Below are positions 1-5,442 of a stretch of 5,795 nucleotides of DNA, piece by piece. How positions within the stretch are numbered: position 1 is the stretch's first letter; each line of letters opens with the position of its first letter. The stretch covers positions 1 to 5,795 of the forward strand of contig JAKPQU010000580.1 in assembly GCA_029555925.1 (NCBI GenBank), read 5' to 3'. Source of the DNA: Bacillota bacterium. GTDB taxonomy: Bacteria; Eremiobacterota; SpSt-956; JAKJGF01. The position numbers were made by a program, and so were the translations under genes. The notes under the pieces are model-generated. The model worked only from the letters and a program-made list of their open reading frames with translations, searched no databases and was not told where the DNA came from.

Positions 1-566
1 CAGTCCGGAAGTTTATAGGAAGTAAGTATTACTCCTGTTTCAGGATCAAGAGCAAAGATTTCTCCTTCTACAACATCGAGAGTCCATAAATATTTTCCGT
101 CATGACAGAGTCCTCTGCAGGAATAGGTAGGAGCATCAAAGGTTTCTGCCTGAATATGGCGGGGAAATTTTATGACGGAAATCTGATTATTTGCAACTGT
201 AAATTCAGGCTGATCAGGTGAAATTATCCACAGAATCTTATCCCTGCAGGTCATTCCGAGATACGGCCTAGTCACTCCCGGTATTTTTCCTATAAGGACA
301 CAATTATTATCTGTAATACGGCGTTTGTAAAGATTGCATGTTTCTTCATCATATTCCCAGAGATATTCGCCGTCATAACTTATAGTCTGGGGACGCCTCA
401 CTACAGATTTTACTCTGTCTATTATATCTCCCTTATAAGGATCCAGAAGAATTAATTCTCCCGTTTCTATATCTGCTATCCATACACCCTTTTCATTGAA
501 TGCTATGGACGCAGGACTGCATACAGGCACTTTTATGCGGTTTATGAGTCTTACAGGCTTTTTCAT
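1..566 (-). CDS. Beta-propeller-like repeat protein (YncE/WD40-like), 3' part beyond the window
   Basis: The minus strand is open from ATG at 566 to the window edge, giving 188 codons and no stop, so the C-terminus is missing. The translation shows a repeated pattern of a beta strand ending in Trp (W29 in VWIAD, W70 in LWEYD, W113 in LWIIS, W161 in LWTLD) spaced 41-48 residues apart. The first and fourth units continue into ILLDPYKGDII and IFALDPETGVI. This 'DG-x-YLW-x-x-D ... LDP-x-TG' pattern is typical of WD40-like/YncE and glutamine-cyclotransferase-like propeller blades. The start at 566 is preferred over an in-frame ATG at 590 because AAAGGGA (minus strand 579-573) lies six bases upstream. 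No signal peptide is visible, so it is probably cytoplasmic unless a missing C-terminal part says otherwise. Such blades usually form binding or scaffold surfaces; the specific role is unknown. The gene is divergent from the rest of the window. Confidence 0.82.
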   Translation of the reverse strand, partial: MKKPVRLINRIKVPVCSPASIAFNEKGVWIADIETGELILLDPYKGDIIDRVKSVVRRPQTISYDGEYLWEYDEETCNLYKRRITDNNCVLIGKIPGVTRPYLGMTCRDKILWIISPDQPEFTVANNQISVIKFPRHIQAETFDAPTYSCRGLCHDGKYLWTLDVVEGEIFALDPETGVILTSYKLPD

Positions 567-572
567 GATTAT

Positions 573-579
573 TCCCTTT
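573..579 (-). promoter_or_regulatory. Ribosome binding site deciding the start at 566
   Basis: AAAGGGA on the minus strand ends six bases before the ATG at 566. The alternative in-frame ATG at 590 has no comparable purine-rich site in front of it, so the shorter start is preferred. Confidence 0.6.
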
Positions 580-588
580 CTAACAGAC

Positions 589-660
589 ATGACCGGAGCG
601 GTCACAACCAAATATGAAAATCAACATCCAGTGAAGGTGCAAACTTCATCATTTTCATAT
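589..660. repeat. Hairpin element, copy 1
   Basis: The element opens with ATGACCG, including the perfect small inverted repeat GACCG-GAG-CGGTC (591-603), then CACAAC, then a 10-bp perfect stem, ATATGAAAAT (612-621) pairing with ATTTTCATAT (651-660). Inside the loop a second stem, TGAAG (632-636) with CTTCA (644-648), can form. The first ~33 bases closely match positions 5360-5392, where the outer stem is also kept although one base pair differs. It lies in the likely 5' untranslated region of the minus-strand propeller gene, so it could act as a leader RNA structure there. It may equally be a dispersed repeat. No function is recognised. Confidence 0.6.
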
Positions 661-700
661 AAATATACTCTGGTGAGTATAGATAGTACATAACTGCTCT

Positions 701-721
701 CGTAACGCGTAAAGCGTGACG
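701..721. repeat. Heptamer array, three units
   Basis: Three consecutive 7-mers, CGTAACG, CGTAAAG and CGTGACG, match the consensus CGTNACG that recurs in the other large gaps of the window. The first unit is the reverse complement of CGTTACG, the unit at 5410-5430. Confidence 0.55.
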
Positions 722-735
722 GGAGAAAAACCTTT

Positions 736-765
736 ATTACAAGTTTTATGCTCATATAAATTCAA
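736..765 (-). promoter_or_regulatory. Possible sigma-70-type promoter for the propeller gene
   Basis: On the minus strand TTGAAT (765-760) and TGTAAT (741-736) are separated by 18 bases and resemble -35 and -10 boxes. Transcription starting near 729 would give a leader of about 160 bases containing the heptamers at 701-721 and the hairpin element. In AT-rich DNA such matches occur by chance, so this is tentative. Confidence 0.3.
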
Positions 766-840
766 AAATTATAGCAAAAGTCCTGCTGAAGGAAATTTAT
801 ATAATACGGAGAATAAAGTATTCTATATTAAGGGGGGAAG

Positions 841-861
841 TGTCGGGCGTGACGGGTGATG
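841..861. repeat. Short degenerate heptamer array
   Basis: The 7-mers TGTCGGG, CGTGACG and GGTGATG follow one another. The middle one equals a unit at 715-721 and fits the CGTNACG consensus of the other arrays. Only the middle unit is a clean match, so this array is weaker than the others. Confidence 0.4.
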
Positions 862-906
862 GGAAAAATTTTTTATTTAGTAAACATTAATACTCGAGTC
901 AATAAT

Positions 907-912
907 AAGGAG
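907..912 (+). promoter_or_regulatory. Ribosome binding site of the small ORF
   Basis: AAGGAG lies eight bases before ATG at 921. It is the same hexamer that precedes the downstream exported enzyme gene, and it is the main reason to take the 28-codon ORF seriously. Confidence 0.6.
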
Positions 913-920
913 AAATTATT

Positions 921-1007
921 ATGAACCTGGAAGTAGTAATCTGCAAAAGAGGAACCACTTTAATCCTGAGTAAAAATCAGGAAAATTATAATAAAGGAGA
1001 TGGGTAA
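921..1007 (+). CDS. Small ORF of 28 codons coupled to the next gene
   Basis: ATG at 921 follows a strong AAGGAG site (907-912) at eight-base spacing and reads 28 codons (MNLEVVICKR..., ending NKGDG) to TAA at 1005-1007. The stop is one base before the ATG at 1009 of the exported enzyme, and that gene's SD site lies inside the last codons of this ORF. This is the arrangement expected for translational coupling. The peptide has one Cys, no membrane segment and no motif I recognise. It could be a real small protein, a leader peptide controlling translation of the downstream gene, or the remnant of a decayed gene. The SD, spacing and stop/start arrangement are visible; function is unknown. Confidence 0.5.
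   Translation: MNLEVVICKRGTTLILSKNQENYNKGDG
994..999 (+). promoter_or_regulatory. Ribosome binding site deciding the start at 1009
   Basis: AAGGAG ends directly against an in-frame ATG at 1000, leaving no room for initiation there, but sits nine bases before ATG at 1009. The start at 1009 is therefore preferred. It also gives a cleaner signal peptide beginning MKK. Confidence 0.65.
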
Positions 1008-1008
1008 A

Positions 1009-1878
1009 ATGAAAAAAATATGTTTCTTGACTATTTGTATGGTAATCTTAACTTCCATTATTGTTCAGGCCAGGCCTATCTTAGTATTGACTACCGACTT
1101 CGGACTTAACAATGAAGCAGTGGGGCTCTGTCATGGAGCAATACTGGCAATAAATCCGGATATAGAAGTAGTCGATCTCTGCCATAATGTTAAAGCTTTT
1201 GATGTAAAACAGGCATCACTCATACTTAAAGGGACTGAATGCTTTCCAAAGGGAACCGTTTTTGTATCTGTAATAGATCCAGGAGTTGGAACAGATAGAG
1301 GAGCAATAGCTATAAAAACAAAAAAAGGATTATATTACATAGCTCCCAATAACGGACTTCTGACATATGTTATAGAGGAACAGGGGCTTGAAGCGGTCTA
1401 CGAACTGGATACAAAAAAAGTTAACCCTCAGTGGAGCAGAGGAACATTTGACGGCCGCGATCTTTTCAGCCCTGCAGGAGCAATCCTTGCCACAAACAAC
1501 GGCAAAATGGACTCAATAGGACATGAAATAAAACAGGAAGCTATAGTTATGTTTATGGTGTTACAGGCAAAAATTCATGAAGGTACCATATCAGGAGTAT
1601 ATGTTCAGGAAGATGAGCCTTTCGGGAATGCATGGACAAATATCACAGAAGAAGATCTGAAGAAAATCTCAGTAAAACCCGGTGATAAACTCCACGTCAC
1701 TGCAGCAGGTCTTGAAATAGATCTACCTCTCGTAATTACATTCGGAGAAGTAAAAAAAGGGGAACCTCTTGCCTATATGAACAGTGAAGGAACACTTGCT
1801 TTTGCAATAAATCAGGGAAATTTTACCCTTACCTATAATTTGAAAGAAGGCATGGAAATAAAAGTGAAAAAACAGTGA
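1009..1878 (+). CDS. Exported SAM hydroxide adenosyltransferase family protein (DUF62)
   Basis: This 289-residue protein belongs to the family that converts S-adenosylmethionine and water to adenosine and methionine, related to fluorinase and chlorinase. Visible family landmarks are LTTDFG (27-32, N-terminal Asp30), DPGVGTDR (90-97), APNNGLL (112-118), TFDGRDLF (146-153), FGN..TNI (205-212) and a C-terminal NQGN. The hydrolase catalytic triad is Asp-Arg-His (from memory Asp68, Arg75 and His127 in the Pyrococcus enzyme). Asp90 and Arg97 are present with the right seven-residue spacing, but the His position is Asp148 (codon GAC at 1450-1452). An N-terminal MKK, a hydrophobic stretch and VQA before Arg22 look like a Sec signal peptide. 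Cytosolic homologues begin almost directly at the TTDFG strand, so this is an added export signal, odd for an enzyme using a cytoplasmic cofactor. Start 1009 is chosen by SD spacing over ATG at 1000. It is probably coupled to the small ORF upstream. Family confidence is high; activity and substrate are uncertain. Confidence 0.92.
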   Translation: MKKICFLTICMVILTSIIVQARPILVLTTDFGLNNEAVGLCHGAILAINPDIEVVDLCHNVKAFDVKQASLILKGTECFPKGTVFVSVIDPGVGTDRGAIAIKTKKGLYYIAPNNGLLTYVIEEQGLEAVYELDTKKVNPQWSRGTFDGRDLFSPAGAILATNNGKMDSIGHEIKQEAIVMFMVLQAKIHEGTISGVYVQEDEPFGNAWTNITEEDLKKISVKPGDKLHVTAAGLEIDLPLVITFGEVKKGEPLAYMNSEGTLAFAINQGNFTLTYNLKEGMEIKVKKQ

Positions 1879-1964
1879 AGAGCGAATGGTGAGTAGTGAA
1901 AAGTGAATAGTGAGTGGATATGCATCACGCATTACGAACCACCCGTGATGCGTTACGCGTCACG
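1874..1964. repeat. Thirteen-unit degenerate heptamer array overlapping a stop codon
   Basis: The sequence divides without slippage into thirteen 7-mers. The first six (1874-1915) follow RGYGARN, for example AGTGAAT and AGTGAGT. After GGATATG come CATCACG, CATTACG and AACCACC, then CGTGATG, CGTTACG and CGTCACG. The first unit contains the TGA stop (1876-1878) of the exported enzyme. GCATCACG (1922-1929) pairs perfectly with CGTGATGC (1944-1951), and 1944-1964 is itself an imperfect palindrome, so transcripts could fold here. Nothing suggests a Rho-independent terminator because no T-run follows. Confidence 0.65.
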
Positions 1965-1993
1965 ATTTAAAGAAAGGAAAGTGAATTTATTAC

Positions 1994-3538
1994 ATGATCG
2001 AAGTAGAAGTATTAAACTCTTCCATATCTGAAATAGAAGCAGATGCAGTACTTACAGGCGTTTTCGAAGATGCTTGTACAGTAGAAAGGCTCTGTGGAAG
2101 AGATGAAAAATTTAAATATATGGTAAAAGACCTTATTGAAGAAGGTGAAATCAACGGTAAACTTGCCGGAACAACGCTGGTTCACAGCCGCGGAGAGATT
2201 AAACCGCGAAGAATATTAATCGTTGGCCTGGGGAAAAAAGAGAATCTTTCTCTGGACAGGTTACGTGGTATGGCAGCAGTGTCAGGAAGGTTGCTTCGTG
2301 ATATTCAATGTCAGAAAATAGGCATACATCTTGGTTTTTTACCATCTGGATTTCGCTATAAAGATACTGCAATGGCAGTTATAGAAGGATTTTTCCTGGG
2401 GCAGTACAGTTTTACAAAATACAGGCATGAAGAGAAAAAACCGGAGGTTACGAAATTTGGTATCTATTTTCCTGAAGAAATAAAATTTGATACAGATTTA
2501 ATCTCTCACGCCATAAGAACAGGTGCATTTGTAGCAAAAGCCACCAATTTGAGCCGCGATCTATGCAATGAACCGGCAAATGTACTTACACCTGTAAGAC
2601 TCGGTAAAATTGCAGAGAAACTGGCAGAAGAATACGGATTAAAATCACATATTATTGATGAAAAAGAAATGCAGTCTCTGAATATGAATCTTATGCTTGC
2701 AGTTTCAAGAGGCAGTAAAGAGGTTCCTCGTCTCATAGTCCTTGAATACCGGGGGGCAGGAGAAGGGGAACCTGTATATGGATTACTCGGAAAAGGAGTA
2801 ACCTTTGACAGCGGAGGAGTATCACTGAAGGATCAGGCTGCCATGAATCATATGCACCTGGATAAAACAGCCGGTGCCGTAGTCATAGGCATTTTAGCAG
2901 CTCTTTCGTCTCTTAAAGTAAAGATAAACCTTACAGGGGTCATACCTGCCGTTGAAAATATGCCAGGTGGCAATGCCTATAAACCCGGAGATATTATTAA
3001 AGCCATGTCAGGTAAAACAGTAGAAATAACAAATACCGATGCAGAAGGAAGACTGATTATGGCAGACAGTCTCACCTATATGCAGCAGATACTGAAGATC
3101 GATAATATTATAGATTTCGCCACACTTACAGGAGGCTCAAAAACTGCCCTGGGAACAGATATTATCCCGGTATTTTCTAAAGATAAAGACATGGTAAACC
3201 TGTTCAAGGAATCCTGCTGGCACAGTGGCGAAGTATGCTGGGAAATGCCTCTTTACAGAAACTATTTGAAACTTCTTAAAAGCCATGTTGCAGATATAAA
3301 GAATATGGTAAAAGATTCTCCTTCTACTCTGCTGGGAGCTTTATTTCTAGGAGAATTTATAGACAATCATACAAAGTGGATGCATTTAGATATTGGAGGT
3401 CATGAATTCAGAGAAGAAGAATTTTCCTATCAGGCCTATGGTGCTACTGCACTTGGCATGAGATCCCTTATAAGATACTATCTCCATCTGGCAGGTGAAG
3501 ATATAGGCACAGATATGGAGGACTGGAAAATTTTATAG
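1994..3538 (+). CDS. pepA: Leucyl aminopeptidase, peptidase family M17
   Basis: This cytosolic two-zinc aminopeptidase removes N-terminal residues from peptides and typically works as a hexamer. Residues 1 to about 165 form the M17 N-terminal domain (LIVGLGKKENL at 75-85), and about 175 to 500 the catalytic domain. CNEPANVLTP (191-200) is the conserved linker motif. Metal and catalytic residues fall at a constant offset of three from E. coli PepA numbering: K267, D272 (GKGVTFDSGG), K279, D290, D349 and E351 (NTDAEGRL) and R353. All are present, so activity is expected. After D290 the sequence is DKTAGAVV where many members have DMGGAAAV. The length, 514 residues, is near that of E. coli PepA (503). 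ATG 1994 is the only sensible start: an in-frame TGA at 1982 closes the frame upstream. AAAGGA (1973-1978) is 15 bases away, further than usual. It lies 115 bp after the exported enzyme gene and may share its transcript. Confidence 0.95.
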   Translation: MIEVEVLNSSISEIEADAVLTGVFEDACTVERLCGRDEKFKYMVKDLIEEGEINGKLAGTTLVHSRGEIKPRRILIVGLGKKENLSLDRLRGMAAVSGRLLRDIQCQKIGIHLGFLPSGFRYKDTAMAVIEGFFLGQYSFTKYRHEEKKPEVTKFGIYFPEEIKFDTDLISHAIRTGAFVAKATNLSRDLCNEPANVLTPVRLGKIAEKLAEEYGLKSHIIDEKEMQSLNMNLMLAVSRGSKEVPRLIVLEYRGAGEGEPVYGLLGKGVTFDSGGVSLKDQAAMNHMHLDKTAGAVVIGILAALSSLKVKINLTGVIPAVENMPGGNAYKPGDIIKAMSGKTVEITNTDAEGRLIMADSLTYMQQILKIDNIIDFATLTGGSKTALGTDIIPVFSKDKDMVNLFKESCWHSGEVCWEMPLYRNYLKLLKSHVADIKNMVKDSPSTLLGALFLGEFIDNHTKWMHLDIGGHEFREEEFSYQAYGATALGMRSLIRYYLHLAGEDIGTDMEDWKIL

Positions 3539-3622
3539 GTGAGAAATGAGTCGTGTTTCGTAGTACGTGATATGCAATCGAAATATGTAATTTCACAACT
3601 CACGGCTCACGACTCACTACAT
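3539..3622. repeat. Heptamer-phased array filling the pepA to FlhA-like gap
   Basis: The 84 bases directly after the pepA stop divide into twelve 7-mers. The left ones begin GTGA or similar (GTGAGAA, ATGAGTC, GTGATAT). The right part carries TCAC at seven-base steps: ATTTCAC, AACTCAC, GGCTCAC, GACTCAC (3590-3617). The two halves are in opposite orientation, and TGAGTCGTG (3547-3555) pairs perfectly with CACGACTCA (3608-3616). The array ends two bases before the next ATG. No SD site is visible in it. Confidence 0.6.
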
Positions 3623-3624
3623 TT

Positions 3625-5322
3625 ATGAATTTCAATGATAACTTAAAAAAACAACTCCATAATTTATTTTCCAGACATACAGAGTCATTAATTTCAGAAG
3701 AAATTAAATCTCATATAAAGCTCATTATTTACCTCTTAAATTCCCTGCCTCAGGAAGAGATATCTGTGGCAGGGAATTTATATAATATTGTGTCTCTTAA
3801 AGAATGGAAAAAAATCATATATAATACCGAAGGGTTTACCTTCAAATTAAGAGCCTGTTCCGGCGGTAAAATAACATGCCAGATATCGCCAGATATGGAT
3901 TTAACTATAGAAGAAAAACCTGATAAACACAGAATAATATTAAAAGTTCCTGCCACAGGAAAAATCTCCATTTTTTTATCACCTGTAGAATCTGCCGGAG
4001 AATCTGCCGGCATTGTTTTATTATTCCCTTCTTCTTTTCTGGCATGTTTATATTTAAAGAAAGGAATTACAGTTTTCTGGGGTTCCATTCATGGTATATC
4101 CCATAAAATCCTTCTCTCACTCCATGTAACCTCTTCAACCAATCTTATTTTGTTACGAAAATCTAAAACGTTAAAAGATTTAACCTCTTTTTTATCTGCC
4201 ATATATCACAGAGAAGATAAAATGATTGATAATCCAGAAAGTAACAGTGCTCTACTGGAAAAAGATCCCCAAAAAGATGAAAATCTTTCCGAACAAACTA
4301 TTACGATAAACCAGGTAGATGCCATATCTGTCGAAGTCGGCTTAAATCTTCTTACTCTTATAGATCCCAGGCTGGATCCTCCGCCTCTTCTCAATGCTAT
4401 GACACAGTATAGAAAGAGCTTTTATGAAATATTCGGTTTTAATCTCCCGGGAGTCAGGTTCAGGGATAACCTTACCCTGAAGCATAATCAGTATATAATT
4501 AAAATTAAAGATAATACTGTTGCCACAGGAGAAATAGTAAAGGATCGTTTACTTGCTCTCGGGCTGGAAAATGATCTGACAGAACTTACAGGACCTGCCT
4601 ATGGGCCGGATGAAGTATATGGCTTAAAAGGCATATGGATTGAAAAATCTTTTCGCGAGATAGCAGAAAGACAGGGGTGTCTTATTATGGAAGCCGGGGA
4701 AGTTATATGCACCCATATACAGGAAATATTCTCTAACAATCTGGAGAAATTTATGATACTCCAGGTGACGGAATTATTACTGGAAAATTTTATGACTGTA
4801 GATCCTGAGAAAGTCAATGAAATAAAAGACAATCTCGGTCTGGCAAAAATAAACAGGATATTTAAATACATGGTCAGTGAATGGCTTCCCCTTGCAGACC
4901 ATGAATTTATCATTCAGAATATATATGAAATCTCTCAAAAAGAAAAACATCCGGGGAAAATTTACGAAGAACTGCGCAAACGATTTCTGCCTTACATATT
5001 ACATAAAACAAATCTGGATATAAGTGACTGTTTTACCGTATCAAATAAAACTGAAGAAACTCTTCTTAAATTCTCAAAAAAAATAAAAGCAGGTTACAGT
5101 ATAAATATGCCTTTTTCTGTAAAAGAACGCTTTTTTAAAGCTGCAATAAAGCTTCTCTACAGAGATCATATTAAAAGCAGAGCAGCGCTCTTCTGTTCAT
5201 CACCGGTAAGACCATTATTGCTACAGATTTTAAGAGAAAATTTTCCTGAAATAAAAATTTTTTCTTATGATGAAATACCTGACACGTTTCCGTTAAAATT
5301 TCGTGGAGAATTTAATATATAG
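3625..5322 (+). CDS. Orphan FlhA/SctV cytoplasmic-domain protein with a new N-terminal region
   Basis: Residues from about 231 to 565 match the cytoplasmic domain of the FHIPEP family (flagellar FlhA, type III secretion SctV), which normally forms a nonameric ring that docks substrates and chaperones. Landmarks in order are AISVEVGLNLLTLIDP (233-248), VRFRDNLTLKHNQYIIKI (277-294) with ATGEI (300-304), VYGLKGIWIE (331-340), VICTHIQEI (360-368), LPLADHEFIIQNI (421-433), and the C-terminal SPVRPLLLQILRENFP (526-541) with FSYDEIP (546-552). About 335 residues is close to the whole FlhA C-domain. The usual ~350-residue N-terminal half with eight membrane helices and the FHIPEP loop is absent. Residues 1-200 are instead a soluble-looking, unrecognised region (helical 1-40, then strand-rich), followed by a charged linker (about 196-228). 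A 12-bp tandem repeat encodes ESAG twice (122-129). ATG 3625 is the first start after an in-frame TGA at 3568, yet no SD site precedes it. No other secretion or flagellar gene is nearby. Family membership of the C-terminal part is confident; the role is unknown. Confidence 0.9.
   Translation: MNFNDNLKKQLHNLFSRHTESLISEEIKSHIKLIIYLLNSLPQEEISVAGNLYNIVSLKEWKKIIYNTEGFTFKLRACSGGKITCQISPDMDLTIEEKPDKHRIILKVPATGKISIFLSPVESAGESAGIVLLFPSSFLACLYLKKGITVFWGSIHGISHKILLSLHVTSSTNLILLRKSKTLKDLTSFLSAIYHREDKMIDNPESNSALLEKDPQKDENLSEQTITINQVDAISVEVGLNLLTLIDPRLDPPPLLNAMTQYRKSFYEIFGFNLPGVRFRDNLTLKHNQYIIKIKDNTVATGEIVKDRLLALGLENDLTELTGPAYGPDEVYGLKGIWIEKSFREIAERQGCLIMEAGEVICTHIQEIFSNNLEKFMILQVTELLLENFMTVDPEKVNEIKDNLGLAKINRIFKYMVSEWLPLADHEFIIQNIYEISQKEKHPGKIYEELRKRFLPYILHKTNLDISDCFTVSNKTEETLLKFSKKIKAGYSINMPFSVKERFFKAAIKLLYRDHIKSRAALFCSSPVRPLLLQILRENFPEIKIFSYDEIPDTFPLKFRGEFNI
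3988..4011 (+). repeat. 12-bp tandem repeat inside the FlhA-like gene
   Basis: GAATCTGCCGGA at 3988-3999 is followed by GAATCTGCCGGC at 4000-4011. The pair adds the in-frame duplication ESAG-ESAG (residues 122-129) in the unrecognised N-terminal region. It probably lies in a surface loop between predicted strands, and it keeps the frame. Confidence 0.75.
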
Positions 5323-5359
5323 ATTCTAATTAGTTATAACGATTATAATACCAACAACT

Positions 5360-5440
5360 ATGACCGATTCGGCCACAACGAAGTATGAGAATTTGTTCTT
5401 CCCGTAACGCGTTACGCGTTACGCGTTACGATTCTCATAT
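5360..5440. repeat. Hairpin element, copy 2
   Basis: The opening ATGACCG, CGGCCACAAC and TATGAGAAT (5384-5392) match copy 1 at 589-621 with few substitutions. TATGAGAAT pairs perfectly with ATTCTCATA (5431-5439). Copy 1 has an A-T pair where this copy has G-C, so the stem is kept by a compensatory change. Here the loop holds a heptamer palindrome instead of the small inner stem of copy 1. It lies 37 bases downstream of the FlhA-like stop codon. Confidence 0.6.
5403..5430. repeat. Four-unit heptamer array and palindrome
   Basis: CGTAACG is followed by three exact CGTTACG units. Because CGTAACG is the reverse complement of CGTTACG, the array has 10-bp inverted arms (5403-5412 with 5421-5430) around an eight-base loop. 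This is the cleanest heptamer array of the window, and it sits exactly between the stem arms of hairpin element copy 2. Confidence 0.75.
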
Positions 5441-5442
5441 AA

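Larger units (their letters stand above)
567..920. other. Divergent intergenic region
   Basis: About 350 bases lie between the minus-strand propeller gene and the small ORF at 921, with no convincing gene. The region holds a hairpin element (589-660) with a related copy at 5360-5440, a three-unit heptamer array at 701-721, a weaker one at 841-861, and a plausible minus-strand promoter (736-765). A TATAAT at 800-805 could be a plus-strand -10 box, but no acceptable -35 box sits 16-18 bases upstream. Confidence 0.7.

Noticed and set aside
496..693. Plus-strand 65-codon ORF
   Set aside because: Its first part is antisense to the well-supported propeller gene and its second part reads through hairpin element copy 1. 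It has no SD, and the copy 2 counterpart (from ATG 5360) hits a stop after 15 codons.
800..805. TATAAT as a plus-strand promoter for the small ORF and exported enzyme
   Set aside because: It is a perfect -10 hexamer, but nothing resembling TTGACA lies 16-18 bases upstream and the surrounding DNA is AT-rich. Not strong enough to list.
1723..1932. Minus-strand 69-codon ORF rich in Phe and Ser
   Set aside because: It is antisense to the end of the exported enzyme gene and begins in the heptamer array; its composition reflects the A-rich coding strand.
3750..4088. Minus-strand 112-codon ORF
   Set aside because: It is antisense to the N-terminal region of the FlhA-like gene and shows no recognisable domain.
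4599..4913. Minus-strand 104-codon ORF
   Set aside because: It lies wholly opposite the conserved FlhA-C coding region, whose motifs establish the plus-strand frame.
5360..5407. Possible short peptide conserved between the two hairpin copies (MTGAVTTKYEN in one, MTDSATTKYEN in the other)
   Set aside because: The similarity looks codon-like, but the frames end differently, no SD precedes either ATG, and the compensatory stem change explains part of the pattern. A structured repeat is the simpler reading.
5403..5430. CRISPR-like array
   Set aside because: Units of seven bases without spacers, and palindromic tandem copies, do not fit CRISPR repeats or spacers.
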